Of a DNA stretch of 64,000 nucleotides, positions 33,012 through 42,407 are shown in pieces. Position 1 is the stretch's first letter. Every line of letters begins with the position of its first letter. The DNA lies in NCBI GenBank assembly GCA_963693085.1, contig OY856410.1, positions 1,393,920,863 to 1,393,984,862 of the forward strand, given 5' to 3'. The notes under the pieces are model-generated. The model was not told the DNA's origin. It worked only from the letters and a program-made list of their open reading frames with translations, and made no database searches. Source of the DNA: Alisma plantago-aquatica (taxonomy: Eukaryota > Streptophyta > Magnoliopsida > Alismatales > Alismataceae). Both the position numbers and the translations under genes were made by a program.

Positions 33012-34749
33012 GCTTTCTCTCTCTAGGAGAGCTCCGCCTTCTCTCTAGGATCTGCCCCCGCCTCTCCTCTCCACCGCACTTCTCCCTCTCCCCCCCTGCT
33101 GCCCTCACGGCCGCAGGGTTTCCCTGGCTCTCCCTGTCGCGTGGGAGTGATGGTCTATGGCTGGAGTTAAGGCGATCGCTAGCTCCATCTACCTCGGCGC
33201 TGCTTGGTGGGCGCAGTTAAGGCGATCGACCGTCTCCGACATTCCCTGCTCCTCGTGCAGCTGGCGTCCAGGGAGGAGTTAGGGCTCGTGCTGACGATCT
33301 TGGTCTAGCTGCCCTCTCTGTGTGGCAGGTGGAGTTAAGGCGACAACGACCTCACCGTTAGCTCCTCCAACTACCTCGTCCGATCCTGCGATGCCTTAAA
33401 GACGCTCCCATCTCAGCTCGGTGGTGGCCCGCTTCGCTTCCCCCGGCGCCCCCACAAAACAGGCGAGGGGTTGACCGGCCCTCTGGGGTTACGGTCCCCC
33501 TGGGACCCTGCGGGGGCTCTGGGTGCCCCTTGTCCCACCGGCGACCTCGAGCTGACCCGCTTCTTTGGAGGCGCTGAGGAGCTCCTCGGTGTGGTGATCC
33601 GCTGGTCTCTGGGTTCCGAACCACCCAGCCTTCGACGGTGGTGGTGCTCTCTCGTTCAGTGCCTGGTGGTGCTCCGGCGACACGCGGCACCCCGACGACG
33701 TGGTGGTCTCCCAGCTGTTCCTGTGGAGCAACTTGGAGTTCCCCGACGCGCACGGCTCCAACGACGCCTTTCGTGAAGGGTGGGTTCCGAGCTACCTGCC
33801 CTTGCCCCGTGTGCACTCGCTGCAGGTGCCCTCCAGACGACTCGTGGTGGTGCTTCCTTGGCGGGTGCCCTGCTTGCTCTTCCAGCGGCTCCGCGATAGT
33901 GCTGTTCTCCGGTGAGCCTCACCTTTGTTCCCACCAACCGGGGGAGAGGTTGACTAGCTCCCCGGAGTAGGTCCCTCACTGATCCCTGTGGGAACGGGGG
34001 TGAGCCTGCGGCGACGGCCCCCCCTGGCGCGTCGACAGGCTCCGGCGCCTTGGCTCTGTCTTCTCCGGCGTTCACCTCCACGTTGGGCCTTCTAGGGTTA
34101 CGGTGGCCCATCGCTTTCCTGTTCGTGGCGGAGAGCACGAGCGGTAGGGTTCGCCTGACCTATCGCTCCCCGACGCGCTCCAACGCGCTAACCCTCTACT
34201 GATACGGGAAACCGGCCCGAACCGGGTTCCTAGCTACCCGGGGGCGGTGTGTGTGCCCGCTCCACAACTACAAGCCCCTACCGGCCTGAACCGGGTTCCT
34301 AGCTACCCGGGGCGGTTTGGTGCGCTGTTAGCTGCTGCTGTCTTGAAACTACCCTGAACCAGGCGGGTGTGGTGCTGAGACCGGGTTCCTTGCTACCCGG
34401 TGGCGGTCCGTATTGAGGCCTCCTTGAACCGGGCCCGGGGCCGGCTCGCCTCTCCCGCTCAAAACCCGCGCCTCCGACGTTTTCAAAAGCGACATCACGT
34501 GGGCGTGCGACCTTCCCGAAGCTTCGCGTCACGTGGGTGTTGGCTTCCCAAGCACTCCTTGCTCGCTTTCCCCTCGAGTGGCACCCGCTGTGCGCTCTGA
34601 CATCATCACGCGCCTCCGCTCTCTAGAACCTTCCCGGGTGAGTGCGCTCTGACGTCACGCGCTGTGACGTCACGACGCACTGACCCCCTCTGCTCTGACC
34701 TCGCTCCCCTACCCACGTGGCCACCTGACGCTCCGGCTCTTTTCACCCC
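33012..34749 (+). promoter_or_regulatory. LINE 5' UTR / internal promoter region, GC-rich with short repeats
   Basis: 1.74 kb upstream of ORF1. It holds four degenerate copies of GGAGTTAAGGCGATCG (about 33163, 33213, 33275 and 33331) and three copies of ACCGGGTTCCTAGCTACCCGG (about 34218, 34290 and 34380, the last slightly changed), whose ends are complementary. L1 elements carry their promoter in the 5' UTR; a promoter role for these repeats is inference. Overlapping reading frames here on both strands look like GC-driven artefacts. Confidence 0.6.
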
Positions 34750-36719
34750 ATGGCGCGGGGAAAAAACAAACAAACTAGTTACCTCAACGCTTCCATCAGA
34801 CGTGAGGCCGCTGAGGAGATCGCCAAGGGAGGACGCGCTGCTCGGGAGGCCAGCCTTCTCGCTCGCTCGACCAAGAAGGCAAAGGGCAAGTCGCCGGCGT
34901 CCGCTCCACCTCCCACGCGGCGACAGGCCTCTCGCAGCAATAGCCGCCCGGCTACAAGGGGTCAGACAAGTCAGACCCACATCCTCGGCGATTGCTCAAC
35001 CAGTGGCACCAAGGCTGGCACCGCCCCGGAGATCACGACGGGCGCTCCCACTGGACGCCATGACAACCACACCAACCCGAAGGCGACGGGGGGCGCCAGG
35101 AGCATAAGCAGAGGTGAGCCCCCACGTCCCCCACCGCGGGGCCCCTCGCGTCGAGCGGCCTCAAGGAACCAGCAGAGAACCTTCGCTGAGGTTGCGGCAC
35201 AGAAGAAGAAGACCAAGATGACGAAGGCTAATCATCCACCGCGTGCGTGGCCAGTGAAGGTGACACTCTCGGCCTGGTCTGACAAAGCGGCAAGGCACTC
35301 CACCACAGCGACAATCCCACCGGAGAAGTTGCTACTGTTCGCAGAGCCTACCTTGCTTCCGGACTTGGGCCCAGTGGCGGTCATCCCCGACAACGCCATG
35401 ACAACCATCGCCGAGCAACGGGAGAAATCAGCAATCTTCTACATCCTCGACAGCTCACCCCACGAGACGGTGGTCCATGGGTGGTTGCGTAGGGTATGGC
35501 GCCCCAAGGGCACCTTCGAGCTGTGTCTCCGAACCAACGGCTTCTTCGAGGTCAGTTGCGACCTGAGTGAAGACCTTGATCTCCTGCTCAACGGGGGCCC
35601 TTGGTTCCTCGACGGGCGGCTGGCACTTTTCAGGAAATGGTCACCCTCGACCCACCTAGCTAGGGACTTGTTTTCAACAGTCCCCTGCTGGGTGAGCTTC
35701 CCTACGATCGGTCATCTGCAGTCACTGGAGGTGCTAGGCCGAGTCGCTAGCTACGTGGGCAGACCCTCACATGCAGGCTCATGGGTGTCCGCCACTGATG
35801 GTGTACCTCAGGCGCGCGCCTTGGTGGATCTTCCGGCGACCCATGAACCCCCACGCGAGGTGCGCATCCAGTTCCCCGGAGCGGCGGTGGAGGTGATCCC
35901 TGTCATCTACGACTACATGCCCCTTCGTTGTCTGTCATGCATCGCGTTCGGCCACGATTTGAGCCGTTGCCCCTTCGTCACTGACGCGACAAGGCTGGAG
36001 GTGCACGCCCAGAAGACCCGGGCCCGTAGCTCGGGACGGCAACAGGTGAAGGACAATGGCGACGACACGAGGCGGGAGGCGGACCCCTCGGATGAGGATG
36101 GTCATCGGCGCGGCAGGAGCAAGCACAAGAAGAACCTGAAGGACAGGGGGGTCTCGGTCCCTTTTCCAACCACCGCCGATCTTCCCCCTGAGGCGGATGT
36201 CGGGGTGGAGGGCCTGGACCCTCCCGATGCCACGACGCACAACACCCCCCCCCTAGTAGCGTTGCCGGCACGCTCGTGCCCGTGCTGGGGGACTCGGCGA
36301 GCCCAGAAGACACTGCTCCTGACAGCTCTACCATGCCTTGCAAGGTGGTGTCGGGATTGGAGGCACCGAACCCTCCGGGAGGGGAAGGTCCCTCTGACTC
36401 CACCCCGCAGGTATCGCTCGCCACCGACGATGCGGCCCTCATGCCGATCGAGGAGACTGCCCAGAAGAAGGATAAAGACAGGATCCCCACCAGGCGCCCC
36501 TTGGCGGACACCAAGTTGTCCATACGGATCCTGAGACAGGGCTCCTCGGCCACCCTCCCCAAGAAAATCAAGTCTGTTGTCCTTGCGCTTTCTGCCCCAG
36601 GCACCTCGATGGCGGACGACGCATCAGCGGACGATGAGGCCACCACCTCGGATGAGAGCACGGTGGCTACGGCAGGCGACAGCATCGACCCCAAGCGCAG
36701 CCTTGGGGGCAATCTTTGA
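34750..36719 (+). pseudogene. LINE ORF1 (DUF4283-like, CCHC), one frameshift at a C-run
   Basis: ATG at 34750. Residues 1-150 are basic and Ser/Pro-rich. About 225-390 resemble the DUF4283 RNA-binding region of plant L1 ORF1 proteins (LLLNGGPWFLDGRLALFRKW). A CCHC knuckle is at C394, C397, H402 and C407. After about residue 499 this frame turns Arg/Pro-rich and stops at 36534, while another frame stays acidic and plausible (DDEATTSDEST) to 36719, 14 bases before ORF2. The switch falls in a run of nine C's at 36245-36253, so one lost C explains it; a sequencing error is also possible. The role is RNA binding and RNP formation for the LINE. Confidence 0.85.
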
Positions 36720-36733
36720 TACAGTGGTGATCC

Positions 36734-39700
36734 ATGTCGATTGTGGCATGGAACGTGCGCGGCGCTTGCTCGCCGGCAAAGAGGAAGAAGATCGCTAGTT
36801 TCCTCCGAAACCAGGGGGAAGCGATGGGCCTTTTGATGGAGACGAAGATCAACAAGGATGACAACTCAGCCAAGCACCACGCCGAGTTGTTCCCAACCGG
36901 TTGGAACTCTATCTCCAACGACAGCAACACAGGTAAAGCTCGCATCTGCTGGGGGTGGGACCCCAGAATATGGGATGTCGATGTAAACACCACGTCAGCA
37001 CAAATGATGACTGCGTGGTGTACCAACCTGGGAGGCTACAGGGCGCAAATTGCGGCGGTGTACGCGCACACCGAGCCGAGCCGACGCGAAGCCCTGTGGG
37101 AGGAGCTCCAAGCCGCTCAACCAGTCGTCACAGTCCCCTGGCTTGTGGCCGGGGACTTCAACGCCATCAGGCGTGACGATGAAAAAGCGGGAGGCCGTGA
37201 GGTCTCCAGAAAGACGATGCGCCAATTCAATGACGCTATCAACAAAGTGAGCCTCTTGGAGGCTAAGTACCACGGCGGACAACTCACGTGGAGCAATCGC
37301 CAGAACGCGGTGAACTGCGTCGCCTGTCGCTTGGACAGGGTCCTCATCAACGACGCTTGGGCAAGCACCCTCCCCAACACCTTCTCTAACCTTGTCTTCT
37401 CACACAAGAGCGATCATGGTGCTCTTGTGATCTCACCTTTTTCTGAAACTGTCCCTAAAGTCCGACCCTTCCGAAGCCTCAATTTCTGGCCTGAGTGGGA
37501 TGGCTTCAACGAAGCCGTCGCCCTGGCTTGGAACATAGATGTGACCGGGAACCCACTCTTTGTCGTCACAAAGAAACTCCAAGCAACCAAGGTTGCTCTC
37601 AAACAGTGGTCTAGAAGCAAGGTAAACATAAACAACCTGAAGAAGGAAGCCATGAAAGAATTCAAAGAAGTCCAAGATGGCCTCCAGAAGAACCCCATGT
37701 CCCCGGAGTTAACACCCCGTGAGGAAGCCCTCTGCGCCCGCATCAACAAGCTTGAAAGGGCGGAGGAGGTGTATTTTTACCAACGCAGCAGAGTCAGATG
37801 GGTCCTTGATGGAGAAAGAAACACAAGCTTCTATCAAGGCGCGGTGCGGCGGAAAAAGATGAGGGACTCCATCACACACCTCATTGACGCACAAGGGAGG
37901 AAGATCATGGACCAAGAGGCCTTAGAAGGTGAAGCCGTGGCTTTCTATAGCCACCTATACACTCAGGAGGATGACAACACCACCATTCCACGCCTCCAAC
38001 CTCACCGATCCATCACACCTGAACAGGGACGCACCCTCTGCCGCCCATGTGAGCCCGATGAGGTAAAATCAGCCCTTTGGTCCATTGGACCGGACAAGGC
38101 CCCTGGACCTGACGGCTTTAATGCCTCTTTCTTCCGGTCATGCTGGTCCATCCTCGGGCGCGACGTTACGGCGGCTGTCACATGGCTCATGCGGGGCGGC
38201 GCCATGGTCAGATCAGCAAACCATGCTTTTCTCACCCTCATCCCGAAAACTGATGGGGCCACCTCCTTGCCCGACTTTAGGCCCATTGCCTGCTGCGGCG
38301 TAATCTATAAAATCTTCGCTAAAATCCTCGCTGAAAGACTAAAGGGAGTGATACAACACCTCATCTCCGCCAACCAAGGAGCGTTCATACCGGGCCGGAG
38401 CATATCCGACTGCTCCCTCTTAGCTGGCGAGTTCCTAGCCGGCTTCGACATTAAGCGGGCGGCCAAAAAAGCCTGCTTAAAAACTGACCTGTCAAAAGCC
38501 TATGACCACGTGGCTTGGCCGATGCTCTGGCGCATGATGGAGGCCATGGGCTTCCCTAGCACATGGATAGGTTGGATAAAGGAGTGTGTAACCACCTGCT
38601 CGTTCTCCGTCCTAATTAACGGCTTCCCAGCAGGCCTGTTTGGCAGCACAAGGGGGCTTAGGCAGGGCTGCCCCCTATCACCACTCCTATTCACTATAGT
38701 GATGGAGTACCTCACGCTGCTGATGGACGAAGGAGAGAGGAACAGATCATACACCACCTACAAAGTCAAAGGCACCAAAGTCCTCTCACACTTGATCTTT
38801 GCTGATGACGTCCTGTTCTTCACCAACGGCACAGGACACAGCCTGAGGGGTTTAAAACGCATCCTCAAAGATTTCAGCAACACATCCGGGATCAGAGTCA
38901 ACCCAACCAAGTCTAAAATCTTCCTTTCCAAAGCCACGGACGGGGAACAAGGAAGATTAGCCGCTGAGGTGGGGTTCACGGTGGGCTCCCTGCCCACACG
39001 TTACCTTGGGTTCCCCCTCGCAAGCAAAAACCACAGGGCGTGTTTCTTCAACCCTTGTCTCGATCAAATGAAGGATATGATATCCAAGTGGCCACCCGAT
39101 CGCATATCCATGGCGGGACGATGCCTCATCACCAGGTGCAACCTGCAGGGACTGATCGCCTTTTGGGCTTCACAAGGCCATATCCCCAGCAACGTGTGTG
39201 ATAGGATTGAAGGCACCCTAGCTGATTTCGTTTGGGGAACCAGCACGCACCACATGAGCTATGCACGCATGGCTAAACCCCTGGAGGAAGGCGGCCTAGG
39301 CCTGCGTGCCGTCATGGCCATAAACAAATGGGCCTCCCTTAGGCGACTTGTACGCTTTCACACCAATCCAGAGTCCATCTGGACTAGCTGGATGAGGCGC
39401 AGATACGGAACGACATTCCGGCAGCCTCAGGAGCTAAGGCAGGGTTATTCTAATGCCTGGAAGAACATGGCGCGTGCGTGGGCGGAGCACAGCCAGCTGT
39501 TCGACCGGACTCCATCGGGGCGGGTGTACCTCAAAGACGCCGACACAAACCTATGGCAACAAATACAGCCCGCCGGCGCAACCTGCCAGCTAGGCCGAAC
39601 CATCTGGCAGGGCCCGCTCATACACAGATGGAGCATGACCATCTTTAGAGCTGAAAATAGGGCTCTAACTACAGCCGAGAAAATCAAGACATGGGACAAC

Positions 39701-40099
39701 ACCCAAAGCGACCGATGCAGCTTCTGCCGGCTCAAGGAAGACATCCAACATCTTTTCTTCAGATGTCGCTACTCCTGTCAGGTTCGCACCAGAATCATGA
39801 GCCTGTGTAACGTTAACATACGAAGAGACGCTGACCTCAGAACCTCCACCACCATAATCAAAGATACAACCAAAGGCTGGAAACATTGGAAATGGCTGTC
39901 CATCACAGCCTGGACATGTACAGCCTATTTCATATGGAAACAAAGAAACGAACGAAGACATGGGCAACAAAGGCTCACCGTGGAGGAATGCTGCTCGATC
40001 ATCCACAAAGCAGTCAGAGCGGTCGCTATGGCGCGTAGATGGGGTACTGCTGCCCCTGGGCACATCGCCAGAAACTGGAGACTGCCTACCACCACATGA
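36734..40099 (+). CDS. LINE ORF2: endonuclease-reverse transcriptase, intact
   Basis: 1121 codons without interruption. An APE-type endonuclease occupies residues 1-235: N7 in WNVRG, E36 in METK, D142/N144 in GDFN, and D228/H229 in SDHGAL. The reverse transcriptase spans about 450-760, with DFRPIACC, TDLSKAYDHVAW, RQGCPLSPLLF and the catalytic FADDVLFF (690-697). Near 995-1015 a zf-RVT-type Cys/His motif (CSFCRLKEDIQHLFFRC) follows. No C-terminal RNase H is evident, as in many plant L1 elements. The protein nicks DNA and copies the LINE RNA at the nick. All recognised catalytic residues are present, so it may be active. ORF1 lies just upstream in a bicistronic layout. Confidence 0.96.
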   Translation: MSIVAWNVRGACSPAKRKKIASFLRNQGEAMGLLMETKINKDDNSAKHHAELFPTGWNSISNDSNTGKARICWGWDPRIWDVDVNTTSAQMMTAWCTNLGGYRAQIAAVYAHTEPSRREALWEELQAAQPVVTVPWLVAGDFNAIRRDDEKAGGREVSRKTMRQFNDAINKVSLLEAKYHGGQLTWSNRQNAVNCVACRLDRVLINDAWASTLPNTFSNLVFSHKSDHGALVISPFSETVPKVRPFRSLNFWPEWDGFNEAVALAWNIDVTGNPLFVVTKKLQATKVALKQWSRSKVNINNLKKEAMKEFKEVQDGLQKNPMSPELTPREEALCARINKLERAEEVYFYQRSRVRWVLDGERNTSFYQGAVRRKKMRDSITHLIDAQGRKIMDQEALEGEAVAFYSHLYTQEDDNTTIPRLQPHRSITPEQGRTLCRPCEPDEVKSALWSIGPDKAPGPDGFNASFFRSCWSILGRDVTAAVTWLMRGGAMVRSANHAFLTLIPKTDGATSLPDFRPIACCGVIYKIFAKILAERLKGVIQHLISANQGAFIPGRSISDCSLLAGEFLAGFDIKRAAKKACLKTDLSKAYDHVAWPMLWRMMEAMGFPSTWIGWIKECVTTCSFSVLINGFPAGLFGSTRGLRQGCPLSPLLFTIVMEYLTLLMDEGERNRSYTTYKVKGTKVLSHLIFADDVLFFTNGTGHSLRGLKRILKDFSNTSGIRVNPTKSKIFLSKATDGEQGRLAAEVGFTVGSLPTRYLGFPLASKNHRACFFNPCLDQMKDMISKWPPDRISMAGRCLITRCNLQGLIAFWASQGHIPSNVCDRIEGTLADFVWGTSTHHMSYARMAKPLEEGGLGLRAVMAINKWASLRRLVRFHTNPESIWTSWMRRRYGTTFRQPQELRQGYSNAWKNMARAWAEHSQLFDRTPSGRVYLKDADTNLWQQIQPAGATCQLGRTIWQGPLIHRWSMTIFRAENRALTTAEKIKTWDNTQSDRCSFCRLKEDIQHLFFRCRYSCQVRTRIMSLCNVNIRRDADLRTSTTIIKDTTKGWKHWKWLSITAWTCTAYFIWKQRNERRHGQQRLTVEECCSIIHKAVRAVAMARRWGTAAPGHIARNWRLPTTT

Positions 40100-40402
40100 A
40101 GAGGGGATCACAAACTAACCACTCTTGCTCTTACAGTCTCACAGAAAGACGGGTTTTTGTATAGATCCCGCATATCCACAACAGCCCCTTTTTTGTATAG
40201 TTAGTAGGGCTGGTGGAGACGCACCCCACACCGGGTTTAACAGGTGTGTGGTGGGTCTTCACATACTTTCATACCCTCTTGAGGCTCCCGTAGCCTTCTT
40301 TCGGCCGGTGCTTCTCGCACCTAAGGGCCTAGTTGTATGGGTGTTTCTTTCGAAGCATCCCTCATCGTTTTATTTATCCAAGCCGAAAGGCAAAATTCCG
40401 AT
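40100..40402 (+). other. 3' UTR of the ORF-bearing LINE
   Basis: About 300 bp after ORF2, with T-rich segments and an ending CGTTTTATTTATCCAAGCC followed by GAAAGGCAAAA, which resembles a plant LINE 3' end with a very short A-run. The 18S fragment follows within ten bases. Confidence 0.6.
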
Positions 40403-40455
<53 letters not shown>

Positions 40456-40456
40456 C

Positions 40457-40505
<49 letters not shown>

Positions 40506-40531
40506 TGTCAATTCCTTTAAGTTTCAGCCTT

Positions 40532-40581
<50 letters not shown>

Positions 40582-40608
40582 GACGGAGTCCTTAAAGTAA
40601 CATCCGCC

Positions 40609-40652
<44 letters not shown>

Positions 40653-40676
40653 CGATTGTCTTCGATCCCCCAAGTT
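40403..40676 (-). pseudogene. Antisense 18S rRNA gene fragment (about 274 nt)
   Basis: The reverse complement of the central-to-3' part of eukaryotic 18S rRNA. It includes the universal GTCAATTCCTTTAAGTTT block near 40507 and GATCCCTGGTCGGCATCG near 40610. Compared with my recollection of plant 18S it has about ten changes (for example GCCGC to GCCGT, CCGTC to CTGTC and a lost base in TTGCGACC), several of them C-to-T at CpG. It is a decayed fragment inside the LINE composite and not a working rRNA gene. Confidence 0.93.
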
Positions 40677-42407
40677 TTTTACTCATAATGCGCTCTAGGG
40701 TTGCGCCCGTTTCTCTCTAGAACCCTTCGGCAACCATCGTTGGGGGGAGGGAGCGGCGCCTCATTGCTTCCTCCCCCTGGATCCATTTGTTGGTCCTAGT
40801 CCTGTTCGTGGGGTCCTGGAGATGGAGTTCAAGCAGCGCTCCCCGTCGTAGTTGGTGGGTTGCCTCACGGATGGGTTACGGAGGAGAAAGGCGCGCCGCG
40901 TGGGTGGTCGATCCAGGGAGCAGCGTTTCGACCTAGTCGACTCCACCCTGTTCAAGAGTGACGGGTGGAGTGGAGTCGCGCCCTTGGCTTGCTTCCATAT
41001 GTTGTTGCTCCGTCCAGGCAAAGATGAGGGGTCTCTTGGCCTCCTCGTCTGATTTCTACATTTCTCCTCCTACGACTCCTGGTGCTAATCTAGCGTGATG
41101 GCGATCAGCCTTCGATCCAGAATCACCCAGGCGGCGATGATGACGGCAGTGCACCCTTTGGCGTTCTGGCGGCGTGTCTCTCCGGTGCTCCGTGATGCTG
41201 ACCTGCTCCTTCGAGATTGGCGTAGGTGATGGACAGTTGTGGACGGACAAGCGCCCTCAAGATGCTCGGTGGCCTGCCCCTCGCCTAGCGGCTGGCTTGA
41301 GACATTGGTGGTGTCGTGCCCTGGTCTAGCCACCCTGTGGTGGCTCCACCATGTTTCGGGTGCTCGTGGCTCCTCGGCACTGCTGTTTGGCCTTCGCTCC
41401 GTGCGGACCTGGCATGTGGTCCTCTGCTGCGTGCGTGCGGCCCTTCACCCCCCGCTGCCCTGCTGCGTGAACCGTCTCCGATGGATTCTTCACGGTTGCA
41501 TGTCTTGTCTGTTCTGGTGCGGCAGTGTAGGGTCGAGTTGCACCTTTGCCACAGCGGCTGGCGTTCCTTAGTGGGATTGCCTGTTCTGGTGGTGACGTTT
41601 CTTGAACCCTGCGAGTTCCATCCCTGTGGCTGGTGGTCCTCATCGAGTCAGGTGGCTCTTTGTAGCCAAGAGATCGTTCGCCCTCAAGGTGTTCGATAAG
41701 GGGTCTCTGTGCATACAGGGGCTTAGGTGGGGTTGTGTTCAGAGGGAGGCTCTTGCTCTTCTTCTCATCCTAATCCTTTCTTCTGTTGCATGAGGCCGTG
41801 TTTTACAGGTTTCTGATTTCCAGTTGGTTGCCGACCGATGAAGAGGGGCTGGGTTTCTACTTGGATCCCACACATTCAGGAATTGTTTCTAACGTCAGTG
41901 GGGGAATGGTGGTTGTCTAGCTCAAGGACATTTTTTGGTAGTCAGCTAAAGGATGAACCCTACTTTGCTCTTATCTCCTCTGCTACAACTGGTTCTGTTC
42001 ACCTTCAAGGTTATACCTTCGGGTGATTGATGTTATGGTAGAGGTCCTTTTGGAGTTTTTCCAGTGAGAGACCTGTCTGGTGTAGCTAAGAAGACCGGTG
42101 ACTTCATGGCTAGTTACAGGCATGACTGCTTGTTTTTGTTCTATGTCACTCTGCTGTTACTTTTTGTGGGTACTCTGAATGCATGTAATAGTGGCTTGGT
42201 ATAGACTTCTTCTAGTAGAATTGTCTGGTCCTAGCTTACTTAGTTGAGTTGTCTTCTTAGTCTCATATTGGATTAGTTTCTGGAGTGTCCCCCTGCATGG
42301 GGAGTTTGATCCTTGTTGAGCTTCTTAGCTCCTGCCTATGTAATGGGGTACCCAGTGCCCAAAGTTTTTGGTATTAATAGTAACACGCTTTTTGACCGAC
42401 CAAAAAA
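40677..42407 (+). other. LINE-like non-coding tail of the composite
   Basis: Begins with GCGCCCGTTTCTCTCTAGAACCC, which recalls the start of the ORF-bearing LINE (GCGCTTTCTCTCTCTAGG). It stays GC-rich to about 41.7 kb, then becomes T-rich and ends TTTTTGACCGACC plus A's. No ORF1 or ORF2 motif occurs. It is best read as an internally deleted LINE (5' UTR joined to 3' UTR) that supplied the 3' end for integration; this is inference. Confidence 0.5.

Larger units (their letters stand above)
32987..42407 (+). mobile_element. LINE (L1-clade) composite with 18S fragments, 14-bp TSD and A-tail
   Basis: The whole 9.42-kb block interrupts LTR B and is bounded by AAGTATGCAAAATG on both sides (32973-32986 and 42408-42421), with a short A-run before the right copy, as after target-primed reverse transcription. 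In order: 24 nt of antisense 18S, a GC-rich 5' UTR, ORF1, ORF2, a 3' UTR, about 274 nt of antisense 18S, then a 1.7-kb LINE-like non-coding tail ending GCTTTTTGACCGACC plus A's. The base composition is far more GC-rich than the surroundings. Confidence 0.88.

Noticed and set aside
33358..35107. Several 100-160 codon reading frames on both strands of the LINE 5' UTR and start of ORF1
   Set aside because: High GC lengthens chance frames. They are Arg/Pro/Gly-rich, overlap each other and have no motif; only the ORF1 frame shows DUF4283-like and CCHC features.
40403..40676. Functional rRNA gene
   Set aside because: Only about 15% of an 18S, antisense to the LINE, with CpG decay and a lost base, and no flanking rDNA.
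41239..41699. 110- and 127-codon frames in the LINE tail
   Set aside because: Overlapping frames in GC-rich non-coding sequence without recognisable endonuclease, RT or gag motifs.
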